Numbered from the stretch's first letter, positions 10,562-22,778 are shown. The stretch: DNA of 64,000 bases from Antedon bifida (GCA_963402885.1 OY727095.1:24123001-24187000), one strand, 5' to 3'. Made by a program: numbers and translations. Notes: a model not told the origin generated them from the sequence alone.

Positions 10562-13500
10562 GCTAATATTCATTGTTCCCCTAAAATAAGTGATTATGAT
10601 TTCAAAGGAAGACCTCTGAAGTTAGGGCTGGCAGGCAAACATCAGCATGTCAATGCTTCACTGGCATTGCAGTTATGTAGAACATGGGTACAGGAAACAC
10701 ATCCAGACTTAATCAAATTTGAAGGTAATCAGTATTTTCTGTTTAAATGTAAATATTATTATTTGTTGCTTTTAAAATCACTTTATGTATGTATGTATTT
10801 GTATACAAATGTACATGAACAGTTCATCTTTGGTCTGAGATTTCATTTTATGAGTTATGAGTGCTTCAACATTTAAAATGAATATGAAAGTTTTTCTAGC
10901 AATATCATTTTATTGGCTCAACATGTAGATCAATCAGTTTTAAGCTTGTCATAGTCATACTAAATGTTTTGGATGATGACAACCCCGTCAAAACACCCTT
11001 GGGACAGTGTGAACATCTTAAAATGTTTATATAGTAGTAGGAATATCATTTTAATCGCATTCTCACTCCTGAGGTGTGTATATTAATCGAAACGCAACAG
11101 TTCTTTCAAGAAGTACACACATGGTGTACCACAAACTTATATTCCAACACATTTATTTTGCCATGCAAACCTTCAAACAATATATCATATCAGATGTTTC
11201 TTTACTTTGTTGGTAAAGTCTGGTAGTACAACATGTGTAATACATACACCACAACTGCATATTATTTTATTTTTAGATGTAGAATTTGAACCAGAATGCA
11301 AGCGAACATGTGTGGACTCTGAAGACACTAGTGACACACCTAGGTCTTGGGGTATGCCTGTCATTCAGCCATTTGTTGTGCCACAAGTTTTCATGCAAGG
11401 TATGCCTGATAGTATGTATACTAAAACCGTAATGATGAAAAGTGTTCTTCTATCTCTCTAGTACAATACATCTTTTAAACAAATGTTAAAATTTATAAAG
11501 TAACTGACACAAAAACTGTATTAGATACAGAGTATCATTTACATTGTATTCATACTGGTTTTATTAGGTTTACAGGATTGTTATTGGGCTGGTCGTACCC
11601 AGACATTCAAGCGGGAAAATGCAACTTATTACCTTGATGGTGCACACACACCACGTAGCATCCAGGCATGTATTGATTGGTTCACAGAAGTGGCTGAAGA
11701 TGAGGCTAATAACATTGATGGTTTAGTAGCTAAAGCACTTGTGTTTAATTCAACTGGAGATAGAAAAGACAGTGCATTAATTTCACCCTTGATGGTATTT
11801 TAACCTTTATTAATATCATTAATCTAATTAATTAGATGTTTTGCCCTACTCTGACGTAATTTGTACTTTATACTATGTACATTTGAGAATACTTGCAAAA
11901 AAATTCGCAAGTAGTTCTCGGGTGGGACTCAAACCCACCACCTCCAGATCACTAGCCTGGCTGTAATCTAATTGTGATTCAACAATACTTTAAGTAACCT
12001 GACAAAGCATGAAGATAATTGTATTTTAGCAAGAATTACAATTACTGTACACAATTACTATGACAGAGGTCCAGTTAATTGAGAGAACAGGAATATAGGG
12101 TTCATAAACTTCACATCATAGGTTATGGTACACACACAAAATATTTGTTTACTAAAATTAGAGCAAATTTCTGACCATTTTGAGCATTTCATTTTCTCAT
12201 TCTCATTACATATTTTGTGTTAACAGGCATTGTACTTCATTTTTAACTGAAGATTACTTCCAAATTTTCATTATTTTACAAAACTTTTAGCTTATAAATA
12301 AAAGCTGGTCACTTAAGCTACATCATATATTTAGTTAAAGACCCATTCCCTACAATTTTTGACATTTTGTAAAAATAATTCATATATATTACTTTAAAAA
12401 CCAGGTCATTCCTTGTCTTAAATGTACGTTTTATGGTAAATTTAAGATAAAAAGAGAGAAACAATGCACTATCTAAGTAGCTCGCAGTCAACGTCATCGT
12501 GGATGGTCTTTAGACCTAGCTAGGCTTAGTTTTGTAGACTTAGCTCCTGGTAAACAGCAGTAATGTACGAACATCGTACGCTAGCTATAGGCCTAGTCTG
12601 ACATTTTCTAGTTGCTACATTAATTGTCTTTCTGTTTTTGCCAGAATCTGTTAATACAAATTGCGGGGGTTACGAGTCTTCCATTTGTTTAGGCCTCATG
12701 ATTGATCAAAAAGTGGGTGATGCTTGTTGGGATTTATAGCGGGCCACTTAAATTATTAGAAATGACTTATTTTTCACATTTTTAACTGTTTAAAGAGGAA
12801 AAAAGTTATTGCAATAGGACCATATCGTATTTACTTTTACATTAAATTTAGTGACGGGCTGAACATGAATGCGCTGATTCCCAAATCTATCTACACTATC
12901 TCGGCAGGTTGATCACCTTTCTGTATGACTAAGTGCTTGTCTCTCCCAGGTGTTGTTAGGAATGTCATAGGCTTTCATCCTTGTATCTCTTGTATAGAAG
13001 AGTGCCTTTGATATTCATTTATCCTCCATATGTATAAGGTGACCAGACCAGCGCAGTTGAGCCCTCGATCTGACAGCGCTCTAGCACACCTGTTTTGGAT
13101 ACCCTATCATTCTGGAGGTGCCACAGACTTTTCGAAGGCACCGAAGGTGGAATTGGTCTAGCTTCTTTACATATCGCCAGTACCAAGTCCATGACTCACT
13201 GCCGTGCAAAAGTGTTGTCAATGTAACGGTCCGATGGATGGCAATCTTTGTGTTGAGTCGGATTCCAAAGGCAGCACTTGCTTTTCCAACCCGTGACGTG
13301 ATTTCGTCTATACAGGCATTCTGTGAAAGGAATCCACCCAAGTAGCAAAACTTCTACACCACTTTCAGTTGATCGTCACCTATCTTTATGACCGGTTCAT
13401 GAGGTATACTTCCTGGTTTTGGTTGGAACATAACCTCTGTCTTTTTTATAATGATGGCCATAGCATTGAGCTGCTCGGCCATCAGTATAAAAAAGATAGA

Positions 13501-16500
13501 GGTTATGTTCCAACCAAAACCAGGAAGTATTTGCAAAGTCATTCACAATGCTCTGTAGGTCATCTTCTGTGTATGATATTAGTGTACAATCATCTGCAAA
13601 TAGTAATTTACACAGAAGCAGTGATGACACCTTAGAGCGGGCCTTTAGACGTCGAAGGTTGAATATATCACCATCCATCATGAATCTGATCAGAACACCT
13701 TTGTTGCAGTTCTTGAAAGCATCACGGAGCATTGCAGAAAAGATGACACTAAACAAAGCAGGGCCATGACACATCCTTGTTTGTTACCATTTGTCACAGG
13801 GAATGAATCTGACGTGCTCCCACAGTATTCATGCCTTCATGGAATGAGCGGATGATCTGGGTTACTCATGGTGGGCATCCAATCTTCAAGAGAAGTTTCC
13901 AAAGCCCAGCACGGCTAACTGAAACGAAAGCAAACACCATATACAGATCTAGGTTTTGCTCTCTGCATTTTTCTTGTATTTACCTAGCTGCAAGCAGCCT
14001 CTGTCTGGCCTAAAACCACACTGAATTTCTGGTAAGGTTCTATAAAGGTGAGTGGTAAAGGCAGTTGATCACTCTGGCAAAAATCTTGCTGCCAATGGCT
14101 GAAGTTCTTTTGTCCTGCTATCCCACCAGTAGTTCTTCATGTTATGAAGCTTAGCTTGAGCCGCTTGTTTTAGCCGGTTGTATCTTGCGAATTCTTGTCA
14201 TTTATATATGTATATGTGTGGAGTGAGTGAAGTTCATCAGGGAGCTCACAGGTGCGTCATTTTCATCAAACCAGTCCATGTGGTTCCTTTTAGCAAAATT
14301 AATTGAGTCAGCTGAGGCCTGGAAGATCTTCCTAATGACTGGCTGGGTTTGCATCCTGTAGGGCAGCTGAAATGTTATTTCTGAGAGAGTAGCTTGTTCC
14401 TCAGTTTCATCTACTGTAACTTGAATGTTTAAGGGGGGCTTTGGACTGTACTGACTGGAATATGTTTCTACATAATTCTGTTGACGTATCTGAAGTTACT
14501 GAAACTGTTTGTGGTTATATAGATTTTTGTTAAAATATGATTAGCCCACCCACGTTTGTTAAATCGTATGCCAATAGTAAACCTTGGATTACCAGTGAAG
14601 TGTTTAAAAAAGAAGAGAACAGCATTTAATAATAAGAACAAAACCGAGCTTAAAGACATTTAGAACTAATTGTGTCATTCGTAAGAGTAAATTAGCCTAC
14701 AAAAGAAAAATCGAACACAAATTTATGAATAACGATTTCAAACAGGTTTGGAATGGCATGCGATTGATGAGTGGGTTCGCTAATAGTAAAATAGATACAC
14801 ACAACTTCTCTGAGGAGAAGGATGCGATCAGACGGATGCTTAATGCTGGGGGTCAGTTAGATAGTGTAACAACAAATGAGATCGAAGTTCGTACACTTTT
14901 TAAACGCCTTAACTCATGTAAGGGTGCTGGTCCTGATAAATTATTGCCTCGCACTCTTGCTTAAATCATGTGCTGACCAACTAAGTTACGTATTTATGAA
15001 TATCTTTAATATTTCTTTTAGTTGTCAAACTATTCCCAACATATGGAAAACCTCTTGTATAGTTCCTATTCCAAAGAAATCGGTCATCAAATGCATGAAT
15101 GACCTAAGGCCTATTGCGCTTATGTCAGTTGCCATGAAAGTGTGTGAGAAAATTCTGATAAACCGGCTAAGGCCTCTTGTTCAGGATTTTGCCGACCCCC
15201 TGCAATTTGCATATTCCAGCAAACATAGCATGGAAGACGCAATTGTATACAAAATAAGTTATATTCACATTTAGATAAATCTAGTAAAGGTATCAACGTA
15301 AGGATAATGTACTACGATTTCTCATCAGCATTGAATACGATACAACCCCATCTCCTCGCTCATAAATTACTTGGTATGGGTGTTGCGAATCAATTGGTCA
15401 GTGTCATTCTCTATTTCCTTTCTAATCGCCAGCAGTTTGTAAAATTGAATGATGTGAGGTCTGGGCACATAGTGACCAATATGGGTGCACCCCAAGGCAC
15501 GGTATTGGCACCTCCAGTTGACTGTCCAGTAATTAAGTTTGCTGATGATACTGCATTGCTTGGGCAATCCTTACTTACTACCAATCCATTATTTGTGGTG
15601 TATGGGCTTATTGTATTACAGCGTGGGGTAGTAACACGTTGAAAGAGGACATTGTGAGGAACGACCGTATAATAAAGAAAGTAGGTAATTTAACTGGCTC
15701 TAGTCTGCAAAGTGTTTAGTCTGTTCACCACACACGTGTGATGAGACTGTTCATGTGTATCCTAGATGATAATAGTCATCCACTTCATGATAGGCTGATC
15801 TGTTATTACCTAGAAATGGTAGGATACCCGCACCAATTGTTATCTTTATTCATTTGTCCCAATGAGCATCAAGTTTTTCAATATGATTAATATGAGAAAA
15901 TGAGTAATACATTGAAATAAAAAATGAAATAAAAATAGATAAGAATAGTGATGGTAATAAGAATAATTACAATAATGACGATGAAAATGATATGATAATT
16001 AGGCTATCGTAGAGCGATAGCCTATTGTTATTGTTAAAAAATTATATTTTTTCTGCTCATTTTTTATTCGTCGCAGATCGCGAAAATGGCGATAGCAGTT
16101 ATGTTGTAACTTAGTTAGCAGATGCACATATATATGTAGTTGTGCAACATACTTTGGTTTAATGAAAATATGGTCGCGTAGTTAGGTTTTCTGACTATAA
16201 ATTAGAAACCAATAGATATTTTTAAATACAACTTGACACACATAAAATTATTCTTTATGTCAATATGTGTGCCAGTACGTATCATCACCAAAATGTTGAA
16301 CCTTGGTATTTTCGCGCGTTATTTGTACAGATCTTCTCTTTATATGTATTGTTTTATAGTACTTTTTATAATAATCATTGCTATGTAAAGCTTCTGATAT
16401 TGATATTTTTATATATATACATATTTTAATATTTTAATTAACTCTGAGCAAATGAAATTCTCCTTTGGAGATTAATGTTTATTCAAATAAATACGGTACA

Positions 16501-17723
16501 GTATTTCATCATCTAAGTATATTTTTGTATAATTTTGTAATGTTTTGTGATATTTTTTTTTTCTATAACTATTTTGATTGATGTTTGTATCACCTGTTTA
16601 TATAAGTTCCCCTTGCTTGTCAGCATAATGTTGTTTAGGGTCACCAATGCTGTCTACCGTTCCGTAAATGTAGCTTTGGTGTGTTATAAATAGTAATGAT
16701 CTATTCAGCCAGTTTTTGCAAGTTATACATTTAACTAAATATTTTTCTTTAATTTTAGACATGTAAATTTGATGCTGTTGCATTCTGTCCTAATATTGTC
16801 ACTTCAGATACCTCAGGAAATTCAGCAGGTAATTCTTCATGTATTGTGAAATCAATTATAAGTCAAAATATCTTGTTCATGGATTCAAATTCAAACAACA
16901 TTTCAATTTTAGTGCTTTTATGTGTATTTTCTTCAAGGAATGAGCCTGTCGGCAACATTTAGTGTTTGCAGAAGATGCATCTTGTCCTCTCATCATAAAG
17001 TGTTTCTATATGGCCTCCTAGATGCATCTTGTCCTCTCATCATAAAGTGTTTCTATATGGCCTCCTAGATGCATCTTGTCCTCTCATCATATAAGTGTTT
17101 CTATATGGCCTCCTAGATGCATCTTGTCCTCTCATCTTCCACTCCACACACAAGATTTGAATGTTCCATATTTATTATTTGTTTTACTTTTTTTGTAAAA
17201 CAGCATAATTTTTCTTTTTACAGATCAAACAAATTATAACACCACCTTAAGCAAACAACTTTCCAGATGTCATGGTAACAATGCTATTTATGAGTCCTTG
17301 TTAAAAACAACAGACACAGTTTCACACTGTATTGGCAATTCAGGGGAGAAAAGGAGCAATGGGAATTCATTCCAAACACTAGATACACAGTTCCATGAAA
17401 AACACATTGATGTTACAAACACAGAGGATGTAAGGAAAAAACATGTAATGGACAGTAAAGAAGCATTTGTCAAAAATAATGCTGTGTTTCAATGTATTTC
17501 TAGTGCAATGTGGTGGTTAGTTGGCATTAAGGACAGTAAGTTGGAGCCATTACAAGATAGTCCTGCTATTCCTATTAAACTTGAGAATGCTGTACATGTC
17601 CAAGTACTTGTCACAGGTAGTTTACATCTTGTTGGGGGAGCTGTGAAGCTACTTGATCCAAATTTAACAACAATGCAAAATTTGGAAAAAGCAAATGGCA
17701 ATTCAGAACTTCAAAGAATTTGA
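10562..17723 (+). CDS. FPGS: Folylpolyglutamate synthase, C-terminal 360 residues (partial)
   Basis: FPGS adds glutamates to folates in an ATP-dependent reaction, which retains them in cytosol and mitochondria. Exons are 10562-10724, 11277-11399, 11568-11794, 16759-16828 and 17224-17723. All have AG/GT borders and phases that join to one 1083-nt frame ending TGA. Recognisable family segments are LGLAGKHQHVNASLALQL in the first visible exon, YYLDGAHTPRSIQAC in the third (C-terminal Mur-ligase-type domain), KFDAVAFCPN in the fourth, and VLVTGSLHLVGG near the end. The stretch of about 90 residues between the last two motifs is low in recognisable similarity. The N-terminal catalytic exons with the P-loop were not found in the window. 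The exon at 10562 starts in phase 0 after a TTTTAG acceptor. The fourth visible intron (11795-16758) is filled with repeats and LINE fragments. Confidence 0.93.
11915..11980 (-). repeat. tRNA-related SINE-like fragment
   Basis: On the - strand, GGTGGGTTTGAGTCCCACC resembles a Pol III B box inside a T-arm stem. It is preceded by TCTGGAGGT and a loose A-box-like part. It does not fold into a full tRNA by eye, so a tRNA-derived SINE head is more likely than a tRNA gene. Confidence 0.45.
12335..12850. repeat. Dispersed repeat R1, copy 1 of 3
   Basis: This block of about 500 bp includes ACCAGGTCATT, AACAATGCACTA, GCTAGCTATAGGCCTAG and GGGATTTATAGCGGGCC. The same motifs in the same order recur at 51285-51730 and, shortened, at 52500-52770. 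It starts AAAGACCCATTCCCTA. No coding capacity is seen. It is probably a non-autonomous DNA element. Confidence 0.75.
12900..14440 (-). pseudogene. Dead LINE copy, RT and C-terminal parts
   Basis: Translation in shifting - strand frames gives a non-LTR reverse transcriptase. About 14000-13850 encodes GLWKLLLKIGCPP-like and IIRSFHEGM segments. About 13774-13560 encodes APALFSVIFSAML and the FADDCTLISYTEDD catalytic motif (FADD form). About 13341-13081 encodes SAAFGIRLNTK and LLHGSESWTWY. About 13080-13010 encodes RWSGHLI-like sequence. Frameshifts, stops and a fold-back rearrangement at 13406-13530 show it is not functional. The family type is common in marine invertebrates; the RTE-related clade is a guess. 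Confidence 0.85.
13406..13530. repeat. 125-bp near-perfect palindrome in the LINE copy
   Basis: The left arm 13406-13450 is the reverse complement of 13486-13530 with one mismatch. The inner TGATGGCC/GGCCATCA pairs as well, leaving a loop of about 17 nt. Both arms encode the same LINE peptide (FWLEHNL) on opposite strands, so one arm is an inverted copy of the other. Confidence 0.9.
14500..15850 (+). pseudogene. Dead CR1/Rex1-like LINE fragment
   Basis: Three + strand frames read as pieces of a CR1-superfamily reverse transcriptase. These are KPWITSEVFKK (about 14570), CKGAGPDKL (about 14920), LRPIALMSVAMKVCEKIL (about 15100), YDFSSALNTIQPHLL (15307 onward), GAPQGTVLAP (15485) and FADDTALLGQ (about 15540). 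The segment between the last two is missing most of the usual spacing. A C-terminal ITAWGSNT-like piece follows at about 15610. No endonuclease or ORF1 is found. It lies in an FPGS intron in the sense orientation. Confidence 0.85.
16000..16024. repeat. Hairpin at a Helentron-like repeat edge
   Basis: TAGGCTATCG and CGATAGCCTA flank TAGAG, a 10-bp perfect stem. It is followed by TTGTTATTG, the same layout as the hairpins at 19682 and 62106 (stem, then CTTGTTATTG). It is probably the 5' edge of a related rolling-circle-type element. Confidence 0.5.
16973..17137. repeat. 47-bp tandem repeat, about 3.5 copies
   Basis: A unit of about 47 bp starting AGATGCATCTTGTCCTCTCA is repeated head to tail in the last FPGS intron. 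The third copy has a small insertion (CATATAAG for CATAAAG). Confidence 0.9.
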
Positions 17724-17763
17724 ACTAACTGAATTAATCAGCACATTTTATTGTGTATATTGT

Positions 17764-17769
17764 AATAAA
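17764..17769 (+). promoter_or_regulatory. Polyadenylation signal of FPGS
   Basis: AATAAA lies 41 bp after the FPGS stop codon and is followed by AT-rich DNA. This is the only canonical signal close downstream. Confidence 0.6.
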
Positions 17770-18054
17770 TTATATATACTGTACAATAATGATAATTTTT
17801 TTAAAATTTTCATTAAAATATGTGCGCAGAAATTGGGTGTATAATATAACTTGATTGGCAATCCATCTTCAATAGGCTAAGTTTGTCTGATCTTGTTACA
17901 GAACAACACCAACAAAATCACTTTCAAACTGGGTATCCGCATTAGTAATCAAGCTTTGTTACGCAACACAAAGGGAAAAAATGATTAATTTTCCATAAGA
18001 TTTCATTGTGTACTTGCTAAATATATTAATATTTTAAATGTTTTTAATAACACT
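17770..18054. other. No feature seen
   Basis: AT-rich spacer after FPGS. No ORF or repeat is recognised. Confidence 0.4.
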
Positions 18055-18460
18055 TGATAGTTTGTTCCATTCACTTGTGGCAGTAGCGTAGAAGGTACGG
18101 TAAATTGTTGTTGTGTTGTTGATCACAAACTTTATTAAACATTAGTATGGTGTACCAGTCAGTCAATCTTATGAACTGTATTTAAATTAATTTGAACAAC
18201 TCTATCTTCACCATTAAATAGATTTAATTTTTCAAGCTCTTTTTGTCCTACATGATACATTGACTTTTCATTTAGTTTTATACAGAACCATATTATTTGG
18301 CAAGACATTTCTTTGAACTTGCAGAATACCATATGAACATGCGTAGTCAAAATTATGTTGAATAAGAGCATAACAGTTTTCTAGCGTATTCGTTAAGAAA
18401 TTATGCTTTGTCTTACACAAATTTATTATTACATTATGTAAAAAAATATTTAGCAAGTTT
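18055..18460 (-). pseudogene. LINE C-terminal fragment (same family as 20665-23975)
   Basis: - strand reading gives NFDYAC, GQKELEKLNLFNGEDRV and LNTVHKI, which align with the C-terminus of the RT ORF at 20977-21978. Nucleotides also align, for example TTTGTTCCATTCACTTGTGG with the region around 20993. Several stops and frameshifts are present. Confidence 0.8.
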
Positions 18461-18684
18461 CATCCAATGTTTTCATTCCAGTTGTAACAATAAGTGAGAT
18501 AACAAAGACAATCGCTATTGATGTGTTTTAATGCATGGACCTATAAATTAAGTCCTTGATTAAAGTACGAAGTTTAGTAACTTTGGTAACTAAAATTCAT
18601 TGCCTCATAAAATCATAAATGAAAGGTTATGTAAAGCCAGGTCTGGATCAAAATACCTTGATTCAAATATATAAATCCAAAGGC

Positions 18685-18845
18685 AAATTACTGAAAAAAT
18701 GACAATGCTGTGGGTATCAGTGGCTGGATCTCAATGGAGATACAAAAAAAAAGCGAAAAGCTAAATCAAAACGATAAGTAAAACAGCCAGAAAAGTTAGC
18801 AGAGCTTTCAGGCAACACTAGCCCTTCATCAGTGCAAGTGATCAG
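18685..18845 (-). repeat. Dispersed 150-bp repeat, copy 1
   Basis: It contains GACAATGCTGTGGGTATCAG, CAGCCAGAAAAGTTAGCAGAG and ACTAGCCCTTCATCAGTGCA. The reverse complement of the whole block is at 34665-34820 with few changes. It is non-coding and the family is not named. Confidence 0.8.
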
Positions 18846-19282
18846 TGATTCAAATATATATTTATAAATACTTATAAATATGTAAAATATTTATATGTTA
18901 ATTATTCAGTTATATCACCTGGTGGTTTAGAATTTCTTCTAATGCCTATAATATACATAAACTTCTAAGGAGCATTGTAATTGTGTCATCTTTGAGTTGG
19001 GTTAGATTATGTTATGTTTATATTAAGTCAATATTTCAATTTAATACATGTTTTTATTTATAAATCGCATATTTATTGTTTTTATCCTTTTTATCATTTG
19101 ATAATACCATTTCACTGGCTTTTCTTAAACCATATACAACTACAAAATATATTTTATTAAATAAAATATGTATTTTCAAAATGTTACAATCATGAGAATT
19201 TTTGTGTTCAAATGTTGCTATCTTAGATTATTCTACCTATTGTGTTACAATAATATATGCATCCCCATACTGTCATTTTCAT

Positions 19283-19355
19283 TCGATTATGGGTCACATG
19301 GTGTGCATCCATAGTACGCACTATTTAACGATATTCGTTAAATACTACTACTTTT
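19283..19355. repeat. Dispersed repeat, copy 2 of 2
   Basis: GGGTCACATGGTGTGCA, then AGTACGCACTATT and a T-run, in the same order as 8256-8330. Confidence 0.6.
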
Positions 19356-19681
19356 TTTTTTTCAATAAAATTAGGAGTTACGTGCAATGCATTTAACTTT
19401 ATTGCAAATAAAATGCAATTTTACGTTCAGGTGAATAGTAAAACGGCTTGCCATACGGCCACCTCCCTTAACGGCCGCAATTTCAAAAGCCTGTTTGTTC
19501 TTCTATCTAGTTAGTGCATTTGGTACCTCCCGTAATTAAGCAGCCGCGGCCACATTTTTTACTAACAATTAGATTTGTTTTATGGTAAATTACCTCCGGT
19601 AAGCGGCCACCCGAAAATTTTGTAGTGACGTTTTGACAATATTGCGGATAACGCCTTGTAATCATCATGTTTCTCTTTTTT

Positions 19682-20640
19682 TTTGGTTATCCGCACTTGG
19701 TGGATAACCCCTTGTTATTGTCAGGATCTTTTTTTTTTGGGTTATCCGCACTTGATTTTTTGAAATTTTATGGTTGATCATAAATTCTGAACAAAAATTT
19801 ATTTTTCAATGAAACTTAAAGATATATTGTCCCCCTAAAAAATATTTTTTTAAATTTTTTTGTTGAATATGTTATTTTAATGTTATTCACTCTCACAAAA
19901 AATTGGGTCTGAAAAAAAATTATTTACCTGAGAAAAAATTTAATTTAAAGCAAAAAATGGTCAAATTGTCTGGAAGACAATGAGTTTTTGGGTAATTTAA
20001 CTGTTTATTTTGTCTTTTTATAGGTGAAATAATTTTTTTCCCCCGTTTTTTTTCTTATGGAAGTGAACAACTTCATTAAAACTGCAAAATGGCCTATTCA
20101 AAGTCCGATTTTAAAAATCTTTATTTTTCATGATTTTGGGGGACAATACATCTTTAACAAAGTGTATTTCATAACTTTTGACATGTTAAAAATAGCGTGC
20201 TACGCAAAAAATTACACGAGTGCACGTATTTAAAATTTCAAAATGCTCAAAATTAATTTATCATTTCAGGCCATTTTAAGCATTTTAAAGCAAATGTCTG
20301 TTTTGTTTGCGTTTTGCGCATGCACTTGTGCGCACAGCTCGTACAAAGTGTAGAAAAATGTTTTTTTTGCAATAGATTTTTGTTTTTCAAACCTTCTGTC
20401 GTACATTTCATTCATTTTGATGAACTTTGATTTTAAATTAATGACGCACATGCACGTTAAACTTTTGTGTGCTAAAAAATGGGTAGTTTAATGCAAATTT
20501 ATGCAAATATATACCTATTTTTAATCGGTGGTGGCTGGCAATTTAAAAAAAAAATCATAAAAATCGGTCAATGCATTGAATTTATATAATTTTTTACGTT
20601 AATTTTCTTAACAAGATTTTAAGAAAAGGCATTTCAGTGG
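19682..20640 (+). mobile_element. Helentron-like non-autonomous element, copy 1
   Basis: The 5' edge has the hairpin GGTTATCCGC...GGATAACC followed by CCTTGTTATTGTC and a T-run, as at 62106. The body after 20160 (ATTTAAAATTTCAAAATG, CAAAATTAATTT) matches 62480-62515. No CTAG/hairpin 3' end is found, so the copy is 3'-truncated. It is split by a TTAA-type MITE at 19820-20153. It encodes no protein. Confidence 0.6.
19820..20153. mobile_element. TTAA-type MITE, copy A
   Basis: A 334-bp element with inverted ends AGATATATTGTCCCCC and GGGGGACAATACATCT, flanked by TTAA at 19816-19819 and 20154-20157. It has no coding capacity. TTAA duplications are made by piggyBac and Kolobok transposases; which of these applies is not decided by the sequence. 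Confidence 0.85.
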
Positions 20641-20976
20641 TTAGTGAAAAAAGTGCTTTTCATACATATCATTCATTCATTTATTCGGTCAAAATCAACA
20701 TACAATACATGATTACATAACAATGTTACAATACAAAAAGTTAAAACTTGAGACTCACAATTAAAAAGAAGGAGAAAATGTTATAAACAATCTAAAACAA
20801 TGCAAATGTCTAAAATGATGGTTAAAAAATGGCTTAAAAATGGTTTTAAAATGGCATAAAATACAGCATTAAAACAGAATACCGTTCAGTACCATAGTTT
20901 ATTTACCGGTTTTCTCTTTTGTTCGTTAAGTATTCTTTAACCAGTTTTCTAAATATCCCAACACTCATGGTGTTTT

Positions 20977-21978
20977 TTATGTCGTTTGGTAATTTGTTCC
21001 AGTCATTAATGGCTGTAGCATAACAAGTTCCATCGATAGCTGTAGATGCTTTTGGCGGAATGAAGTGGAATTCACTTTGTCAAAATATTCATTTAAATAC
21101 GAGGGAGCGGAATTATTTAAAATCTTATGCACTGTATTTAACTTCATTTGAGTTACTCTGTCTTCGACATTTAATAATCCTAGTTTATTCAACTCTTTCT
21201 GTCCAATATGGGTTCTTGGTCCTTCACTTAAAATATATCTAACCATATTGTTTTGCATGACTTGTAACTTATTTTTACATTTCTTTGTAGTGGCAGAATA
21301 CCATGATGAACATGCATAATCGAAATTACATTGAATAAGTGCATAGCTTAACATTTTTCTTGCATTTTCATTTAAAAAAGAAGCTTGTCGGTAAAGAAAT
21401 CGTTGTCTTACCGTAATCTTTTTAACGACTGCATCAACGATTTTTTCGCCCGACAAGGATTTATCTAATGGTATACCAAGGTAGTTTATGGGAGAGGATT
21501 CTTTTATTGGCACACCATTGCAGTGAATTGAGAAATCAGTGACCTCCTTTAATTTAAATTTGGAACCAAATAGTATCGCCTCTGTTTTTCCTAAGTGAAT
21601 TGATAGCTTATTATCAATTAGCCACTCGTTACAAGATTTCAATTCAGTGCTTAGTTTTTTGGCCAATAAGGTCGGGTCCTTTCCAGAAACCATCAGGATA
21701 CTATCATCGGCATATAAAATAAGTTTACAGTTAACACTAGTCGGCATATCATTGATGTAACATAGGAACAAAAGTGGGCCTAATATACTTCCCTGTGGGA
21801 CACCACATGTTATAGGGAGTAAGCTAGAGTTAACATTGTTTACACATACTAACTGTTGTCTGTTATACAGATACGATTTGAACCATTGAGTCGATCCTAT
21901 ACCCATTGCTTCCAGTTTACGGATCAAAATGCCATGGTCAACTGTGTCAAACGCTTTCCATACCAGTATAGTTGCCAT
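20977..21978 (-). pseudogene. LINE reverse transcriptase, broken N-terminus
   Basis: This 333-residue open frame of a non-LTR RT contains KAFDTVDHG, GVPQGSILGPLLF and the catalytic YADD (residues 89-92), then a thumb and C-terminal region with QCNFDYACSSWY and GQKELNKLGLL. The usual motif A aspartate in front of KAFDTVDH is lost. A short deletion joins the upstream frame (ending GNYTG) to this one, so the enzyme should be inactive. The apparent ATG is an artefact of that deletion. Confidence 0.88.
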
Positions 21979-22507
21979 TTGACATTTCTGTGCGAATATA
22001 GTCCGTTATATGAACTAAGCACGAATCCGTTGAATATCTACTCCTAAACCCTGATTGGAAGTCATATAAAATTTCATTTTCTCTGAGGTATTCATCAATT
22101 TGAACATATATAGCTCGTTTGAGTACCTTGGACATTACACTTAAAATACTAATTGGTCTATAGTTGCTTACCACAGACTTGTTGTTTTTTTTAACAACCG
22201 GATGTACCCGTGCAATTTTGAGGTCATCGGGCACGGTTTCGTTTTGAATTGATAAATTTATGTGTGTACCTTTAATGGCAATTACACCATCGCACAAGAA
22301 TCGTGCAGGATTGTTAATAAGTTGTTGACAATTGAACAACCTTAAAAGATTTAACAATTTGTTTAGAAGAGCCGAGATTTTATCTTTAAAATTAATATTT
22401 AGATCACCCAGAATAATGAATTCGTAATCTGGTTGAATATTCGACAGAGTATTTTCAAAGTTGTCGAGGAAACCATTGTCATTCGGGGGGTCGATAGATA
22501 TTTCCAA
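21947..22507 (-). pseudogene. LINE ORF2 piece: endonuclease end fused to RT start
   Basis: The first part reads ILGDLNINF, the endonuclease C-terminal half. It then passes abruptly to VPDDLKIARVHPVVKK and NYRPISILSVMSKVLKR, the RT start. The endonuclease SDH motif and the linker normally lying between are absent, so an internal deletion of several hundred bases is inferred. The frame stops at 21947 just before the RT frame at 20977-21978. Confidence 0.82.
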
Positions 22508-22778
22508 TTAAAATTGGTTTTGTTTTGGGGAGTAAAATTTCAAAAAATACTGATTCAATTTGATCGTTGTGTAGATCAAATCTTGTATTAAAAGCAATGT
22601 CATTACGTATGTATACACCTCCACCTGATCCTGATCTGTCGTTGCGTAGAGTTGAATAGCCATCAATCTTGATTTCTTGGTCGGGAACAGAATCGTCAAG
22701 CCACGATTCTGTGATAGATATGACAGCTGCATTTGACTTTAATGCGAGTCCGCGAAGTTCTGACATCTTTGGTATCAA
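22479..22778 (-). pseudogene. LINE AP endonuclease N-terminal piece
   Basis: This frame contains ISITESWLDD, DRSGSGGGVYIRNDI and IGNIYRPP, hallmarks of the CR1/L2 apurinic-type endonuclease. It overlaps the next frame (21947-22507), a frameshift break near the IYRPP motif. Confidence 0.85.

Noticed and set aside
10239-10589. 116-codon + strand ORF before the FPGS exon
   Set aside because: No family features and a biased AT composition; the FPGS exon at 10562 is in a different reading context with a clear acceptor.
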